Of a stretch of 64,000 bases of DNA, positions 62,038-64,000 are shown one piece after another; the first letter of the stretch is position 1, and each line of letters opens with the position of its first letter. Position numbers and translations under genes: made by a program. The stretch lies in NCBI RefSeq assembly GCF_000406925.1, contig NZ_KE136352.1, positions 16,823 to 80,822 of the forward strand. Direction: 5' to 3'. The DNA is from Enterococcus columbae DSM 7374 = ATCC 51263. Lineage in GTDB: Bacteria > Bacillota > Bacilli > Lactobacillales > Enterococcaceae. The notes below the pieces were generated by a model, which was not told the DNA's origin, searched no databases, and saw nothing but the letters and a program-made list of their open reading frames with translations.

Positions 62038-63814
62038 GCTTGGCTTCCTTTTCTTCTAAAATACTTTGCTGATAAGCTGCCAGCACCCTTTGCCACAAAG
62101 CTACAGGGAGCTCAGCCGTACTTTTCACCTCGATTAGGCTAGCTGTAGATTGCTGACGGCTGTTTGCTAAAGCAGCGATGAAGGCTGATTTTGTCGTCGG
62201 CTGCACATAGCTCATTTGATATAATTGTGCGACTTTTTCAAACGATATGTCTAGTGCTGTGGCAAACAAAGGATCAAAATCGCTAGGGGACAATTGGCGC
62301 TGGGATAAGAATGAAAAAATCCCTCCACTATTATTATTTAATAATACAATCGTTACGGGTAATTGATATTTTTGGATCATTTGTAAGCCATTCATATCAT
62401 GGAAAAGGGTTAAATCGCCAACCAACAAATACACTCTTTGGCGCTTAGCACTAGCAAGTCCGGCTACCGTAGAGATAATCCCATCAATGCCATTGACCCC
62501 ACGATTGCCAAAAGTCTGAAAGCCCTGTTGCAAGCTAGGCGCTAGTCGGTCAACCAAACGAATTGCATTACTATTGGCGACAAATAAAACTTCATCCTCT
62601 GCGATAAAATCAGCTAGTGCCACACTTGCAATTGAATCATCAAAGTCTTGCTTAGCTAGTTGTAAAGCTACGACTTGCTGAGCGATTTGTTGGCGTTTTT
62701 GCCAAAAAGCAGCCCAAGCTGACAAAGCAGACGAAATCACTGGAGCTGAGCTTGGTCGCACTGCTTTTGCTACTTGGACAAAATCAAGTATCGACCAAGG
62801 CAATAAATACTTGCAAATATGTAAAGGATCTGGCCAACGCTGCGTTTCGTCTACTAGGATTTGTGGAATCGCTTGTTGGGTGAGACTTTGCAGATATAGC
62901 ATCACATTTTTAGTAACAGGTAATTTACCAAAGCGCAGCACCACCTGTGGCGTAGGTAAATCCTGCACTTTTTGAAAAATAATCTCAGCTTGTTTCAGAT
63001 AAAGCGGATTGTCCTTTCCTGTCGCAGCTAATTGTGTCAATGGATCACCGATAATTGGCCAAGATAAATGCTGTGAGAGCTGATGTAAGGCCTTAGCTTG
63101 ATTGAGCGTACATTCGCCACCAACAACAATTACGCCCTTTGCTTGCAGTAAACTCTTTAACTCTTCTGGCAACAAAGCTATTGGCTGCTGATTTGCTAGG
63201 ACTAGCTTAGGCAGTGGAATATATTGGGTTTGCATAGTTTGGCGCTGCTCCTCACTTAAACGTAAGGCTAAATCTGGTAACAAAGGCTCTCTTAATGGGA
63301 AATTCGCATGGACCGGACCAAAGGGTAGCTGTTGAGCAGTCAAGGCTAATTGATAGGCCTGCCAATAACTATAACGCAAAAGATTAGGCGTATTTTCTGG
63401 CAAGGCCATTTGATAGCTAAGCTTCACATGATCGGCATAAAGATGATTTTGTGACATCGTTTGTGCCGCTCCTACATGATGCAGCTCAGGTGGGCGATCG
63501 GTCGTCAATACAATTAATGGGACCGCTGATTCATACGCTTCACAAATAGCCGGATAAAAATTAGCTGCTGCTGTACCAGAAGTACAAAGCAATACAACGG
63601 CTGTTTGACTTGCTTTAGCCAAACCTAAGGCAAAAAAAGCTGCTGAACGTTCATCGACATCAATATGACAAGTAACGGTCTTTTCTCGATGCAATAATAA
63701 GGCTAACGGTGTGGAACGTGAGCCTGGGCTAATCACTGCCTGACAAACGCCCGCTTGTTTTAATCCTTCAATAAAAGAAAGTAGATATTCAGTCATGACT
63801 TGTTGATGGTTCAT
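62018..63814 (-). CDS. menD: SEPHCHC synthase MenD
   Basis: A 598-residue thiamine-diphosphate enzyme condensing isochorismate with 2-oxoglutarate. N-terminal: VISPGSRSTPLALLL (about residues 27-41), DERSAAFFALGLAKAS with the activating Glu; central: PVHANFPLREPLLP; C-terminal ThDP/Mg site: LLVGDLTFLHDMNGL and LNNNSGGIFSFL. The start overlaps the menF end by 26 bases. This commits the cell to menaquinone (or demethylmenaquinone) synthesis. Confidence 0.95.
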   Translation of the reverse strand: MNHQQVMTEYLLSFIEGLKQAGVCQAVISPGSRSTPLALLLHREKTVTCHIDVDERSAAFFALGLAKASQTAVVLLCTSGTAAANFYPAICEAYESAVPLIVLTTDRPPELHHVGAAQTMSQNHLYADHVKLSYQMALPENTPNLLRYSYWQAYQLALTAQQLPFGPVHANFPLREPLLPDLALRLSEEQRQTMQTQYIPLPKLVLANQQPIALLPEELKSLLQAKGVIVVGGECTLNQAKALHQLSQHLSWPIIGDPLTQLAATGKDNPLYLKQAEIIFQKVQDLPTPQVVLRFGKLPVTKNVMLYLQSLTQQAIPQILVDETQRWPDPLHICKYLLPWSILDFVQVAKAVRPSSAPVISSALSAWAAFWQKRQQIAQQVVALQLAKQDFDDSIASVALADFIAEDEVLFVANSNAIRLVDRLAPSLQQGFQTFGNRGVNGIDGIISTVAGLASAKRQRVYLLVGDLTLFHDMNGLQMIQKYQLPVTIVLLNNNSGGIFSFLSQRQLSPSDFDPLFATALDISFEKVAQLYQMSYVQPTTKSAFIAALANSRQQSTASLIEVKSTAELPVALWQRVLAAYQQSILEEKEAKHENNYS

Positions 63815-64000
63815 CGATTGCTAAGCTCCTTTTCATTGGTTCAAATTTTAAGGCTGTTTCTGCCAATTCCTCAACTGCCTTAGAATCGGCAACAATACCA
63901 CAACCAGCAAATAACTGCCCTTTAACAGATTTTTTCTCTTTAGCAACCACTGCTGAGCGAATGCCTACTGCAAATTCACCTTCATCACTTAAAATGGACT
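63789..64000 (-). CDS. menF: Isochorismate synthase MenF, C-terminal part (gene continues beyond window)
   Basis: The last 69 residues are visible: GEFAVGIRSAVVAKEK, QLFAGCGIVADSKAVEELAET, LKFEPMKRSL. This is the conserved end of the chorismate-binding domain, with the GIRSA and AGCGIV motifs. The stop TGA at 63789-63791 lies within menD. It is the first step of the pathway and the upstream gene of the operon. Confidence 0.9.
   Translation of the reverse strand, partial: SILSDEGEFAVGIRSAVVAKEKKSVKGQLFAGCGIVADSKAVEELAETALKFEPMKRSLAIDEPSTSHD

Overview
The window is a low-GC Firmicutes chromosome segment, most like an Enterococcaceae lactic acid bacterium. The support is the tdk-prfA-prmC-sua5-glyA-upp neighbourhood, the MurT/GatD pair, the sorbitol PTS operon, maltose phosphorylase, a menaquinone (men) locus, a LytTR/DUF3021 regulator pair and a Cna_B-repeat surface protein. 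I cannot fix the species. Most of the content is chromosomal core, with a few acquired or decayed patches.

Layout. 1-7906 (-): a giant secreted adhesin, cut by the left window edge, with at least ten Cna_B-type repeats. 8369-12647: a small unknown gene, a lone ABC ATPase, BrnQ and an RsmF-type rRNA methyltransferase. 12829-13592: a candidate small RNA followed by an array of long hairpin repeats leading into def. 14292-16401 (-): sirtuin, acetyltransferase-chorismate mutase fusion and NiaR. 16609-19289 (+): lysine riboswitch and a two-gene amino acid ABC transporter. 19615-20964: second BrnQ. 21009-21840: a duplicated mini-ORF region. 21841-25657 (-): CAP/DUF5648 secreted protein, LMW phosphatase, TetR, ruvB and ruvA. 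25869-27116: GNAT, a decayed LprI-like lipoprotein and tRNA-Thr(CGU). 27243-38034 (-): upp, glyA, an osmolyte-type ABC transporter with a MarR regulator, sua5, prmC, prfA, tdk and lepB, interrupted by a plus-strand secreted DUF5648 protein. 38259-38787: a type I toxin-antitoxin-like module and a small gene. 39075-41094: murT-gatD. 41263-43884 (-): DUF3021, LytTR and an ABC-2 exporter. 44038-46813 (-): transposase remnant and cadA-cadC. 46958-53493 (-): sorbitol operon. 53510-54045: a second hairpin array. 54330-57802 (+): mapA-malR. 57868-58334: IS605-like end and MerR. 58463-64000 (-): acyl-CoA ligase and menC-menH-menD-menF (partial).

The most unusual feature is a family of long imperfect hairpins (about 110-122 nt each) in two arrays, one directly upstream of def and one directly upstream of srlD, about 40 kb apart on opposite strands. 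In both arrays two subtypes alternate about 129 bp apart, and both point the same way relative to the downstream gene. Arm sequences change between copies but keep their pairing, which suggests selection on the folded form. I know of no described family matching them.

Regulation is readable at several places. A lysine riboswitch with its own terminator sits before the ABC transporter. A LacI-type operator fills the mapA promoter spacer. Two CadC-type operators flank the cad promoter. Direct repeats 21 bp apart precede the LytTR-ABC operon. AT-rich palindromes lie on the MarR promoter. Protein calls rest on motif recognition from translated sequence; no database search was run.
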